Shown: positions 16,909 to 24,169, numbered from the stretch's first letter. The stretch is 64,000 nt of DNA from an uncultured Clostridia bacterium (GCA_947624745.1 CANQLR010000007.1:1-64000); one strand, 5' to 3'. Translations and numbers: made by a program. Notes: generated from the sequence alone by a model not told the origin.

Positions 16909-18891
16909 ATGAGATTTGTAAACGACAACGGCGCGCTTATTTGCCGCACCGGCGGAGAAACGCTTCGGATCGAGCCGTGGGGCAGGGATTCGCTTCGCGT
17001 TCGCGCGACCATGCTTCACTCGTTTTCGGGAGCACAGTGGGCTCTCACCGAGACCCCGGCCGCCTGCTCCCCCAAGATCGAAATTTCGGGCGGGAGCGCC
17101 AAGATCGAAAACGGCAGGATTTCCGCCACCGTCAACTTCGCGGGGGTCATGAGCTTTTACCGCGACGGTAAGCTCATTTTGCGGGAGTATTTCCGCTCCT
17201 ACGGCGGCACGCTCTCCGAAAAAAGCCGCTGTTTAAAGATCGTCAACCGCGAGTGGAAGGGCGTTATCGGCGGGTCGGAGTATTCTTTGAACGTCAAGTT
17301 CGAGCCGAACAGGGACGAAAAGATCTTCGGCATGGGTCAGTATCAGGACGGCTGCTTCGACCTTAAGGGCTGCGTTTTGGAGCTTGCCCAGCGCAACTCC
17401 CAGATCTCGGTGCCGTTCATGGTCTCGAATTTGGGCTACGGATTTTTGTGGAACAATCCCGCCGTCGGCCGGGTGACCTTCGGTTACAACTACACCGAGT
17501 GGGTCGCGCGCGCCACCAAGGAGATGGACTACTACATCACCGTCGCCGACGCCCCGAAGGCGCTTCTTGAGAACTACACCTCCGTCACCGGCCGCGCCGA
17601 GATGTTCCCCGAGGACCTCATGGGCCTGTGGCAGTGCAAGCTCAGATATCGCACTCAGGACGAGGTTTTGGAGGTCGCCCGGAAGTACAAGGCCGAGGGC
17701 ATAAAGATAGATCAAATCGTCATCGACTTCTTCCACTGGACGGTTCAGGGCGACTGGAAATTCGACAAGACATACTGGCCCGACCCGAAGGCGATGGTCG
17801 ACGAGCTCCACGAAATGGGGATAAAGGTCATCGTATCGGTATGGCCGTCGGTAGACCGAAAGAGTGAGAATTTCTACCCGATGACCGAGCAGGGGCTTCT
17901 TATAAAGACCGAGCGGGGCGCGGCGCAGACCTACGACTATCAGGGCGACTGCGTCGAGATCGACCCCTTTAACCCCGAGACGAGAAAGTACGTCTGGGAG
18001 GTCTGCAAGAAAAACTACTACGACTACGGCATCGACGCCTTCTGGCTCGACAATTCCGAGCCCGATTACGGCGTATACGACTTTGAAAACTACCGCTACT
18101 CCGCAGGCCCCGCGTTAGAGGTCAGCAACATGTACCCGCAGATGTATAGCCGCGTGTTCTACGACGAGATGTCAAAATTTGGCAAGCCTGTCGTGAATCT
18201 TCTTCGCTGCGCTTGGGCGGGCTCGCAGAAATACGGAAACGTCGTCTGGTCGGGCGACGTCCCCTCGACGTTTGAGGCGTTCCGCGATCAGCTCAAATGC
18301 GGCCTCAATATGGGTCTTGCGGGCATTCCGTGGTGGACGACCGACATCGGCGGCTTCATGACCGACGACGTCAACGACCCGAATTTCAGGCAGCTCCTTA
18401 TAAGATGGTATCAGTTCGCGGTATATTCCGCAGTCCTTCGCATGCACGGCGACCGCGGCCCCTACGACATTCCCCCGCTCGACGACAGGGATTGGGGCGG
18501 CGGATATCTCCACACCGGCCAGCCGAACGAGCTCTGGAGCTACGGCGAGGACAACTATAAGATCATGCGGCACTACTACGATATCCGCATTTCTATGCAC
18601 GACTATATCAAGAGCCTTTACAAGGAAGCCCACGAGAACGGCTCGCCGCTTATCCGCGCGATGTTCTATGAGTTCCCGGACGATCAAAACTGCTGGGAGC
18701 TTTCCGACCAGTATATGTTCGGCGACAAGTACCTCGTCGCGCCGATTCTGGAGCTTGACTGCTTCGAGCGCGAGGTGTATCTGCCGGCCGGCGAGTGGAA
18801 GCTGACCTCTACCGGCGAAATTTACGGCGGCGGAAGAAAGGTCACCGTCAAGGCGCCGATCGAGTACATGCCGGTCTTTGAAAAGGTCTGA
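16909..18891 (+). CDS. GH31 alpha-xylosidase/alpha-glucosidase (YicI-like)
   Basis: A 660-residue glycoside hydrolase family 31 enzyme. The N-terminal beta-sandwich is followed by the barrel, with nucleophile Asp381 in FWLDNSEPDY and the acid/base Asp450 in VWSGDVPSTF. The SEPD form after the nucleophile resembles bacterial xyloglucan alpha-xylosidases. There is no signal peptide, so it should act inside the cell on imported oligosaccharides, removing alpha-linked xylose (or glucose). AGGAGG precedes ATG 16909. The stop lies 13 bases before the start of a GH5 lipoprotein, so the two form an operon. Activity on xyloglucan fragments is inferred from family and partner. Confidence 0.85.
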   Translation: MRFVNDNGALICRTGGETLRIEPWGRDSLRVRATMLHSFSGAQWALTETPAACSPKIEISGGSAKIENGRISATVNFAGVMSFYRDGKLILREYFRSYGGTLSEKSRCLKIVNREWKGVIGGSEYSLNVKFEPNRDEKIFGMGQYQDGCFDLKGCVLELAQRNSQISVPFMVSNLGYGFLWNNPAVGRVTFGYNYTEWVARATKEMDYYITVADAPKALLENYTSVTGRAEMFPEDLMGLWQCKLRYRTQDEVLEVARKYKAEGIKIDQIVIDFFHWTVQGDWKFDKTYWPDPKAMVDELHEMGIKVIVSVWPSVDRKSENFYPMTEQGLLIKTERGAAQTYDYQGDCVEIDPFNPETRKYVWEVCKKNYYDYGIDAFWLDNSEPDYGVYDFENYRYSAGPALEVSNMYPQMYSRVFYDEMSKFGKPVVNLLRCAWAGSQKYGNVVWSGDVPSTFEAFRDQLKCGLNMGLAGIPWWTTDIGGFMTDDVNDPNFRQLLIRWYQFAVYSAVLRMHGDRGPYDIPPLDDRDWGGGYLHTGQPNELWSYGEDNYKIMRHYYDIRISMHDYIKSLYKEAHENGSPLIRAMFYEFPDDQNCWELSDQYMFGDKYLVAPILELDCFEREVYLPAGEWKLTSTGEIYGGGRKVTVKAPIEYMPVFEKV

Positions 18892-18904
18892 TGAAAGGCG
18901 AAAA

Positions 18905-20074
18905 ATGGCTAAATCACTTAAATTTTTCTCGATCCTGACAGCGTTCGCGCTTACTCTGTCGCTTCTTTCGGGGTGCGTTTCAAAGCCCTCCGGCGAGATC
19001 ACCGAAATGCGCGAGGGCTTTACCGCGAAAACCGCCGCCGACGAGATGGGTATCGGCATAAACCTCGGGAACACCTTCGATTCGCACTACAGCTCGGAGG
19101 ATAATCTCTGCGCGTTCTCGCAGGTCGTGGGCGAGGGAAAGCCGAGCGACTACGAGACCTGCTGGGGCGCAGTCGTCACCACCCGCGAGATGATCGACGG
19201 CATGAGCGAGGCGGGCTTCGGCACCGTGCGCGTGCCGGTATATTGGGGCAACGGCATGGAAAACGACGGCAGCTTCACCGTAAATAAGGCCTACATCGAG
19301 CGGGTCGAGGAGGTCGTCCGCTGGGTCCTGAAGGACGGGATGTACTGCGTCGTCAATATGCACCACTACGACGAGCGGCTCATCACTCACCTCCCCCGCG
19401 AGGAGGTCGTCGCGGCCGTAAAGACCGTCTGGACGCAGGTCGCGGAGCACTTTAAGGACTATGGGGATCATTTGATCTTCGAGGGCTTCAACGAGTACCT
19501 CGGCGCGGTAAAAGAGGGCGAGCAGGCGACCGATCAGGAGAAATTCGACTACTGCAACGAGCTCAACCAGACCTTCGTCGACGCCGTGAGGAGCACCGGC
19601 GGCAACAACGCCGAGCGGGTGCTCATCGCCTCGGGCTACAACACGAATATCGACAAAACGACCTCGCCGGGCTTTATTATGCCGACCGACAGCGTTAAGG
19701 ACAGGCTCATGGTCTCGGTCCACTACATTGACAACAATATGTACTGGTCGAAGCAGATCGGGAGCGAAACGTGGCACCAATACGCCGTCAGCCAGTGCGA
19801 GCTGCTGAAAAACCGCTTCACCGCCGAGGGCATACCCGTTTTCGTCGGCGAGACGACCGGCGGCTACGTCGGCAACATGGCGAGCGACCGCGTGTACGGC
19901 AACTCTCAGGAGTGCGTCCGCGAGCTCGTGAGATTAGCCAACGAGGACTACGGCTTCATAACCGTTTTCTGGGATACCCATAACCCCGACGGAAGCTCGT
20001 TTTATGACCGAAACGGCTGCACTATCCCCGACCCGATAAACGCCGAAACGGTGAGGATGTACGGGGGAAAGTAG
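18905..20074 (+). CDS. GH5 endoglucanase, surface lipoprotein
   Basis: A 389-residue glycoside hydrolase family 5 enzyme with a lipoprotein signal (LTLSLLSGC, Cys near 24), so it is anchored outside the membrane. Core motifs: GINLGNTFDS, GFGTVRVPVYWG, NMHHYDE, acid/base Glu197 in FEGFNE, SVHYID, and nucleophile Glu316 in VFVGET. The pattern fits GH5 endo-beta-1,4-glucanases including xyloglucanases. ATG 18905 follows AAAGG; longer in-frame starts would lie inside GH31. With the GH31 enzyme this makes an outside-cutting, inside-trimming pair. No cellulose-binding module or dockerin is present. Confidence 0.87.
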   Translation: MAKSLKFFSILTAFALTLSLLSGCVSKPSGEITEMREGFTAKTAADEMGIGINLGNTFDSHYSSEDNLCAFSQVVGEGKPSDYETCWGAVVTTREMIDGMSEAGFGTVRVPVYWGNGMENDGSFTVNKAYIERVEEVVRWVLKDGMYCVVNMHHYDERLITHLPREEVVAAVKTVWTQVAEHFKDYGDHLIFEGFNEYLGAVKEGEQATDQEKFDYCNELNQTFVDAVRSTGGNNAERVLIASGYNTNIDKTTSPGFIMPTDSVKDRLMVSVHYIDNNMYWSKQIGSETWHQYAVSQCELLKNRFTAEGIPVFVGETTGGYVGNMASDRVYGNSQECVRELVRLANEDYGFITVFWDTHNPDGSSFYDRNGCTIPDPINAETVRMYGGK

Positions 20075-20228
20075 GGGAAGGGGGAAAGGAAATAGGGGAT
20101 AGTGGATAGTAAACAGGGGACAGGGAATAGGATATAGAAACAGCAAATAGACATAAAAACGACCGCCGACTGAATGCCGGCGGTTTGGTTTTGGGGGAAT
20201 CTATGGCTTTTTTGCGAAGCTACAAATA
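20075..20228. other. Low-complexity intergenic segment
   Basis: Purine-rich imperfect repeats of the type GGGGATAGTGGATAG and AGGGGACAGGGAATAGG at 20075-20140, then a short inverted sequence GCCGCCGA...GCCGGCGG near 20163-20185 that may end the GH31-GH5 transcript. No gene seen. Confidence 0.4.
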
Positions 20229-20257
20229 TTGACATTATTCGTGTAATATGTTATAAT
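20229..20257 (+). promoter_or_regulatory. Promoter of small hydrophobic peptide A
   Basis: Exact consensus TTGACA, 17 bases, TATAAT. The transcript would start near 20264 with GTGCAGAGAGCC. Confidence 0.85.
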
Positions 20258-20308
20258 CATCGTGCAGAGAGCCGTGGGCGGCTCGCCCTCCGAAAGGAGG
20301 TGTGCTTT

Positions 20309-20386
20309 ATGGAAATGGATCAGTTGATTTTATACATCATACTCGCATACATTTTCCTTGAGATTCTCAAGACCATAAAGAAATAA
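20309..20386 (+). CDS. Small hydrophobic toxin-like peptide A (type I TA candidate)
   Basis: A 25-residue peptide, MEMDQLILYIILAYIFLEIL then KTIKK: one membrane helix with a Lys-rich end, the profile of Fst/holin-like type I toxins. AAAGGAGGTG at 20293-20302 is a strong ribosome binding site, but it lies in the hairpin CCTCC-GAAA-GGAGG, so initiation should be repressed in the folded mRNA. The stop is inside a bidirectional terminator, and a consensus promoter on the other strand at 20461-20489 would make an antisense RNA into the 3' end. Peptide B at 23473-23550 differs by one residue (Glu4 for Asp4). Toxicity is inferred, not shown. Confidence 0.75.
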   Translation: MEMDQLILYIILAYIFLEILKTIKK

Positions 20387-20417
20387 CCGCCCTGCTCTAC
20401 CAAAAGCGGCGGTTATT
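20382..20417. terminator. Bidirectional terminator of unit A
   Basis: AATAACCGCC (20382-20391) pairs with GGCGGTTATT (20408-20417). U-rich tails follow in both directions, so the peptide mRNA and the antisense RNA end against each other. Confidence 0.75.
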
Positions 20418-20454
20418 CTTTAACACGTAATTTTGGCGGGCCGTGCGACTCTCT
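20382..20454 (-). ncRNA. Antisense RNA A (putative type I antitoxin)
   Basis: Predicted transcript of about 70-75 bases from the minus-strand consensus promoter at 20461-20489, starting with GCAGAGAGTCGC and ending in the shared terminator. It overlaps the 3' end of the peptide A mRNA. Its first bases copy the 5' end of the peptide mRNA (GCAGAGAGCC), as in the other two units. No open frame of note. Confidence 0.65.
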
Positions 20455-20460
20455 GCCATT

Positions 20461-20489
20461 ATTATAGCACATGCTTCTCGGCTTGTCAA
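20461..20489 (-). promoter_or_regulatory. Promoter of antisense RNA A
   Basis: Exact consensus TTGACA, 17 bases, TATAAT on the minus strand, facing the peptide promoter. Confidence 0.85.
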
Positions 20490-20510
20490 CCCCTCACGAA
20501 AAATAACCGT

Positions 20511-20531
20511 AGGCCCCGAGGGGGCTTTTTT
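20511..20531 (+). terminator. Hairpin with T-run
   Basis: GGCCCC-GA-GGGGGC followed by TTTTTTATTTT. It has no clear gene before it on this strand and may insulate unit A from the convergent pentapeptide gene. Confidence 0.5.
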
Positions 20532-20610
20532 ATTTTGCGGGCCGGGGCTCGGGATGGGCCGGGACGCGGGGCGGGTCGGGCGTTTCGCGCTACTCCTTAA
20601 CCACTTCCCC

Positions 20611-21198
20611 CTACTTCCTCCCCGCCTTATAAAACTCGATGGCCTCCTTGACGTTCACGCCGTCGATGGTCATGCCGTCGATATCGCAGTGCTCGAGGGT
20701 GGCGTTGGTGAGGTTAGAGTTTGAAATATTCGCGCCGAAGAGGTTTGTGCAGCGGATCTTCGACTCGACCATATTTATGCCGGAGCACTCGCTGCCGTCG
20801 AAGTCGATGTCGTAGAGGCGGACGTTGTTGGCCTTTATGTCGGTCATCGTCGAGCCGTCGAGGTTGCAGTGGTTCAGGGTCGCGCCGTTCATGTCGACGC
20901 TGTCGAAGATCACCGAGGGCATTCTTACGCAGAGGCCGCCCTTTTCATCGCATTCTTCGCAGCAGCCGAAGCGCGCGCGCTCGAACTCGACGTCCTCAAA
21001 GAGGGTGCTTTTGAGGTTCAGCGACTTGAAATGGGCCTTCGAGAAATTCAGGTCGTGAAGCTTGGCACCGGTGAGGTTCAGGTTATAAAACTTCGAGCCG
21101 GACATATCCATGCTTGAAAATGTGCTGTCGACGGCGCTGAGCCCCTCGAACTCCGCCTCGGCGATGTCTCTGTACTTGAGGGTGAATTTTTCGGACAT
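20611..21198 (-). CDS. Pentapeptide-repeat protein
   Basis: A 195-residue protein built of A(N/D)LxX-like repeats in two blocks: MDMSGSKFYNLNLTGAKLHD onward (about residues 29-75) and FDSVDMNGATLNHCNLDGST onward (about 98-175), which would fold as a right-handed quadrilateral beta-helix. A Cys-rich turn FGCCEECDEKGGLC splits the blocks, an unusual feature that could bind a metal. There is no signal or membrane segment. It starts 9 bases after the smpB stop, so it is co-transcribed from the smpB promoter. Pentapeptide proteins can mimic DNA or act as scaffolds; no specific role can be assigned. Confidence 0.8.
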   Translation of the reverse strand: MSEKFTLKYRDIAEAEFEGLSAVDSTFSSMDMSGSKFYNLNLTGAKLHDLNFSKAHFKSLNLKSTLFEDVEFERARFGCCEECDEKGGLCVRMPSVIFDSVDMNGATLNHCNLDGSTMTDIKANNVRLYDIDFDGSECSGINMVESKIRCTNLFGANISNSNLTNATLEHCDIDGMTIDGVNVKEAIEFYKAGRK

Positions 21199-21207
21199 GG
21201 CTGCCTC

Positions 21208-21687
21208 CTAACTTTGCGAGCGCACGTTTTTGATCTTCATGCTTCTGTCTATATCACGCTCCGCGGCCTTTTTGGCGGCGGCGTCGCGTTTATCGTAGAG
21301 CTTTTTGCCCTTGCAGAGCCCGACCTCCATCTTCACGCGGTCGCCCTTGTAATAGAGCCGCAGAGGGATCAGGGTGAGGCCCTCCTGCCGCACCTTGTCG
21401 AAAAGGCGGCGGATCTCGTTTTTGTGCATCAAAAGCCTGCGCACCCTTCTTGGGTCGCGGTTGAAGATGTTCCCCTTTTCATAGGGGCTTATGTGCATTC
21501 CGTTGACGTAAAGCTCGCCATCCTTGATCTCGCACCAGCTGTCCTTGAGGTTCACGCCGCCCATGCGGATCGATTTTACCTCGGTGCCGACAAGCTCTAT
21601 TCCCGCCTCGAACGCTTCGAGCACAAAGTAGTTGTGCCGCGCGGCGCGGTTGTCCGCGACTGTGCGGTTATTGTTTTTTTCGGGCAT
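21208..21687 (-). CDS. smpB: SsrA-binding protein SmpB
   Basis: A 159-residue tmRNA-binding protein needed for trans-translation rescue of stalled ribosomes. Diagnostic segments: NRAARHNYFVLEAFEAGIEL, GTEVKSIRMGGVNLKDSW, the HISPYEKGN loop, DPRRVRRLLMHKNEI and the Lys-rich tail from KLYDKRDAAAKKAAERDI. Length is normal for the family. It starts at ATG 21687 behind AGGAGG. The partner tmRNA gene is not seen in this window. A pentapeptide-repeat gene follows in the same operon. Confidence 0.97.
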   Translation of the reverse strand: MPEKNNNRTVADNRAARHNYFVLEAFEAGIELVGTEVKSIRMGGVNLKDSWCEIKDGELYVNGMHISPYEKGNIFNRDPRRVRRLLMHKNEIRRLFDKVRQEGLTLIPLRLYYKGDRVKMEVGLCKGKKLYDKRDAAAKKAAERDIDRSMKIKNVRSQS

Positions 21688-21720
21688 ACTGCCTCCTGTA
21701 GACTTTAATATTCCAAGCTC

Positions 21721-21749
21721 ATTATAGCACTCTTTTAAGAGGGTGTCAA
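21721..21749 (-). promoter_or_regulatory. Promoter of smpB
   Basis: Exact consensus TTGACA, 17 bases, TATAAT on the minus strand; a CTCTTAAAAGAG inverted repeat fills most of the spacer. Confidence 0.85.
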
Positions 21750-21845
21750 CGGGAAGGCGAAAATTTTTAGCAACGGGGATTTTGGCAATATCGCCAAAAA
21801 ATTCGGGAAAAATTAGATTTTATTGCCATAATTTTATACAGGGCG

Positions 21846-21874
21846 TTGACTTTTTGTCAAAATAATGCTATACT
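21846..21874 (+). promoter_or_regulatory. Promoter of the DUF805 gene
   Basis: TTGACT, 17-base spacer, TATACT. Confidence 0.7.
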
Positions 21875-21921
21875 TTAATTATAGGGAAATTCCCCAAATG
21901 AATTGCAAAGGAGAAATATGT

Positions 21922-22296
21922 ATGGATCTTAAAACCGCCGTCACAAGCGTGCTGAAATCGAATTACGCAAACTTCAACGGCAGAGCGAGAAGAAGCGAAT
22001 ACTGGTACTACTGGCTGTTCATGATGATAGTCGACATCATATTCAGCGTCCTGTCCGCCGTTCTGGGAGGAGTGCCGGTCCTCGGCGTTCTTCTTAAGAT
22101 AGTCACCTTCGTCGTCGCCGTCGCGGTGTTCATTCCCGGCCTCGCGGTATCCTTCCGCCGCCTTCACGACACCGGAAGGAGCGCTTGGTGGCTCTTCATC
22201 TCGCTTATCCCGCTCGTAGGCACGATAATCCTCATCGTCCTTTTCGTCCAGGATTCGCAGCCCGGCGAGAACAAGTACGGACCCTGCCCGAAATAA
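21922..22296 (+). CDS. DUF805 family inner membrane protein
   Basis: A 124-residue membrane protein of the DUF805 (YhaH-like) family: N-terminal FNGRARRSEYWYYWLF signature, then four hydrophobic helices, with the conserved RRLHDTGRSAWW motif before helix three and a short polar tail ending NKYGPCPK. Function unknown; members are common, often near phage or stress genes. I chose ATG 21922 because AAAGGAG lies 8 bases upstream; an in-frame ATG at 21898 precedes that site. It ends at a shared terminator facing the ZIP gene. Confidence 0.85.
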   Translation: MDLKTAVTSVLKSNYANFNGRARRSEYWYYWLFMMIVDIIFSVLSAVLGGVPVLGVLLKIVTFVVAVAVFIPGLAVSFRRLHDTGRSAWWLFISLIPLVGTIILIVLFVQDSQPGENKYGPCPK

Positions 22297-22326
22297 CAAG
22301 ACATATTCGCCTTCCTAAAATTTATC

Positions 22327-22364
22327 AAAGCACGAGGGGCCGAGCGGTCCTTCGTGCTTTGGCT
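22327..22364. terminator. Bidirectional terminator between DUF805 and ZIP genes
   Basis: AAGCACGA and TCGTGCTT close a hairpin with inner GG/CC pairs, placed between two convergent stop codons. Confidence 0.7.
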
Positions 22365-23216
22365 TTATACATAAATTACTATCAGGCCGACTATCATGCC
22401 GATGAGTATCGCGAACGCCGGGGTCTTCGAGCGCCACATCAGTATGGATTCGGGTATCAGCTCGCCGAAGACGACGTAGATCATCGCACCCGCCGCAAAG
22501 GAAAGCGCCAGGCAGAGCGCCGTCGGGCCGAGCTCTCCCAAGCCGTAGCCTATGAGCGCGCCGATTATCGTGGGAGCGCCGCTTAAAGCCGTCACCAAAA
22601 CGGCCCGCAGCCTCGGCATTCCGCCCGAGATCAGCGGCACCGACACCGCCATTCCCTCGGGGATATTGTGAAGTCCGATAACTATCGCCATCACGAGGCC
22701 GGCGCGGTCCATCACCGTCTCGGCGCCCGAGTATGACACGCCGATGACCATGCCCTCGGGCAGGTTGTGAAGCGCGATCGCGCAGGCCATGATGACACCC
22801 GCGATGAACATTCCGCGCCGGTCGCCCGTTTCGCGGTGGTGCGAGTAGTGGTCGCTGTGGATAAGCTCGTTAAGATCGTCTGCGGTCTCGGGGTGGCTCT
22901 CGTCGATGTGCTTCAGGTCGACGTTGGTGTTTCGGTCGATGAGGCGGTTGAGCTCGTACACCGTCACATAGCCGATCATCAGCCCCGCGATGGTCAGAAA
23001 GAGGTAGCTCAGCGACGTTTCGCCCGACGGGGTTATGGCGTCGGCGATGAGGTCGAAGCAGACGACCGAAAGCATCACGCCTCCCGCAAAGCTGAGAAAC
23101 AGGCTGACGACGCGCGAGGAGTCCTTTTTCGCGACCGAGCCGATAAGCCCGCCGAGGCCCGTCCCCACGACCCCCGAAATAAAGGTGACTATTGATATCT
23201 GCAAAAATACCGGCAT
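22365..23216 (-). CDS. ZIP family metal transporter (ZupT-like)
   Basis: A 283-residue integral membrane protein of the ZIP (ZRT/IRT-like) family that imports zinc or related divalent metals. Eight hydrophobic helices are visible, with a long cytoplasmic loop between helices three and four that is rich in His/Asp (DHYSHHRETGD). The binuclear metal-site motifs ALHNLPEGM and GLHNIPEGMA are both present. Start ATG 23216 follows GGAG; a longer frame upstream overlaps the promoter. Metal preference cannot be read from the sequence. Transcribed alone. Confidence 0.9.
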   Translation of the reverse strand: MPVFLQISIVTFISGVVGTGLGGLIGSVAKKDSSRVVSLFLSFAGGVMLSVVCFDLIADAITPSGETSLSYLFLTIAGLMIGYVTVYELNRLIDRNTNVDLKHIDESHPETADDLNELIHSDHYSHHRETGDRRGMFIAGVIMACAIALHNLPEGMVIGVSYSGAETVMDRAGLVMAIVIGLHNIPEGMAVSVPLISGGMPRLRAVLVTALSGAPTIIGALIGYGLGELGPTALCLALSFAAGAMIYVVFGELIPESILMWRSKTPAFAILIGMIVGLIVIYV

Positions 23217-23255
23217 AGAATTATCTCCAAAAATTATTCGGCATTGCCGAGGGAT

Positions 23256-23284
23256 ATTATAGCACATGAGGAGGGGGAAGTCAA
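23256..23284 (-). promoter_or_regulatory. Promoter of the ZIP transporter gene
   Basis: TTGACT, 17-base spacer, TATAAT on the minus strand. No clear zinc-repressor box; an imperfect GGCAATGCC palindrome lies just downstream. Confidence 0.75.
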
Positions 23285-23365
23285 TATTTGCTGAAGGGCA
23301 GAGAAAAGGGGCGAAAAATGAAAAACCCGCTGCTTTTTGGGCGGGGCGGATTTTTGAAGGAGGGG

Positions 23366-23394
23366 TTGACAAACGAACAGAAGTGTGGTATATT
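23366..23394 (+). promoter_or_regulatory. Promoter of antisense RNA B
   Basis: TTGACA, 17 bases, TATATT. The sequence through the transcript start is nearly identical to the unit C promoter at 23651. Confidence 0.8.
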
Positions 23395-23399
23395 ATAGG

Positions 23400-23477
23400 T
23401 GCAGAGAGCCGAACGGCTCGCCCTAAATACATAGGTTAAAGAATAACCGCTGCTTTGGGAAGAGCTGGGCGGTTATT
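23400..23477 (+). ncRNA. Antisense RNA B (putative type I antitoxin)
   Basis: Predicted transcript of about 75 bases starting GTGCAGAGAGCC, with 5' hairpin GAGCCG-AA-CGGCTC, and ending in the shared terminator at 23442-23477. It is complementary to the 3' end of the peptide B mRNA. Confidence 0.65.
23442..23477. terminator. Bidirectional terminator of unit B
   Basis: AATAACCGC (23442-23450) pairs with GCGGTTATT (23469-23477); it includes the stop codon of peptide B. Confidence 0.75.
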
Positions 23478-23550
23478 TCTTTATGGTCTTGAGGATCTCA
23501 AGGAAAATGTACGCGAGTATGATATAAAGAATCAACTGTTCCATTTCCAT
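23473..23550 (-). CDS. Small hydrophobic toxin-like peptide B (type I TA candidate)
   Basis: A 25-residue peptide identical to peptide A except Glu4: MEMEQLILYIILAYIFLEIL then KTIKK. The mRNA leader equals that of unit A, including GCAGAGAGCCGTGGGCGGCTC and the CCTCC-GAAA-GGAGG hairpin that hides the ribosome binding site. It is transcribed from a consensus minus-strand promoter and converges on the antisense RNA from 23366. The near-identity with A, in the opposite orientation 3.2 kb away, points to a recent duplication. Confidence 0.75.
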   Translation of the reverse strand: MEMEQLILYIILAYIFLEILKTIKK

Positions 23551-23601
23551 AAAGCACACCTCCTTTCGGAGGGCGAGCCGCCCACGGCTCTCTGCGGGAG
23601 T

Positions 23602-23630
23602 ATTATAACATATTAGAAGATAAATGTCAA
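23602..23630 (-). promoter_or_regulatory. Promoter of small hydrophobic peptide B
   Basis: Exact consensus TTGACA, 17 bases, TATAAT on the minus strand. Confidence 0.85.
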
Positions 23631-23650
23631 TATTTGTTGAAAGATGAGAC

Positions 23651-23679
23651 TTGACAAACGAGCAGAAGTGTGGTATATT
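23651..23679 (+). promoter_or_regulatory. Promoter of antisense RNA C
   Basis: TTGACA, 17 bases, TATATT; same sequence as unit B except one base in the spacer. Confidence 0.8.
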
Positions 23680-23684
23680 ATAGG

Positions 23685-23770
23685 TGCAGAGAGCCGAACG
23701 GCTCAGCAAAATGGATAAATTACAAAAAAGTAATCGCCCTGTTTTAGCAAGCACTGGCGGTTACTTTTTT
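23685..23770 (+). ncRNA. Antisense RNA C (putative type I antitoxin)
   Basis: Predicted transcript starting GTGCAGAGAGCC with 5' hairpin GAGCCG-AA-CGGCTC, ending at the hairpin AGTAATCGCC/GGCGGTTACT plus TTTTTT (23729-23770). It overlaps the 3' end of peptide C. Confidence 0.65.
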
Positions 23771-23835
23771 ATTTCACGGATGATTTCTAATAAAACAAGA
23801 AGAATAATCAAAATGATGTATAAGTTCTCATTCAT
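23761..23835 (-). CDS. Small hydrophobic toxin-like peptide C (type I TA candidate)
   Basis: A 24-residue peptide, MNENLYIILIILLVLLEIIR then EIKK: one predicted membrane helix with a charged end, divergent in sequence from A and B but of the same design. Its mRNA begins GTGCAGAGAGCCGTGG and the ribosome binding site sits in a CCCC-GAAA-GGGG hairpin, the same switch with different bases. The stop lies in the shared terminator. Promoter at 23885-23913 is an exact consensus. Divergence from A and B suggests an independent antitoxin specificity. Confidence 0.7.
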   Translation of the reverse strand: MNENLYIILIILLVLLEIIREIKK

Positions 23836-23884
23836 CACGCATACCCCCTTTCGGGGCTTCGCCGCCACGGCTCTCTGCACGTTG

Positions 23885-23913
23885 ATTATAACATATGTGT
23901 CGAAATTTGTCAA
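23885..23913 (-). promoter_or_regulatory. Promoter of small hydrophobic peptide C
   Basis: Exact consensus TTGACA, 17 bases, TATAAT on the minus strand. The stretch 23914-24169 beyond it holds no gene that I can see. Confidence 0.85.
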
Positions 23914-24169
23914 TCCCGTTCAAATCTGGGCGAAATTTTTGTCTTTTACCACTTTTACATGTAAAAGCACTTGGTGCGAGCGGTCGGTCATTTTTGACCG
24001 TGAAGCAGCGATGAGCAAGCTTTTGCGCTTATTTTGCCGCCCACGGCGGGCGGTCTTTGCTGCGCCAAATTTGATATAAAATGTCAATCTCGCCAACTGG
24101 GCGGGACTTTCCCCCTTCCCATTCTCGCCTCCCCTGTCGAAAAAAGCGAAAAAATTTCCCCCACCCCCT

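Noticed and set aside
21688-21921. tmRNA gene beside smpB
   Set aside because: The interval contains two promoters and a small hairpin but no tRNA-like ends or tag reading frame.
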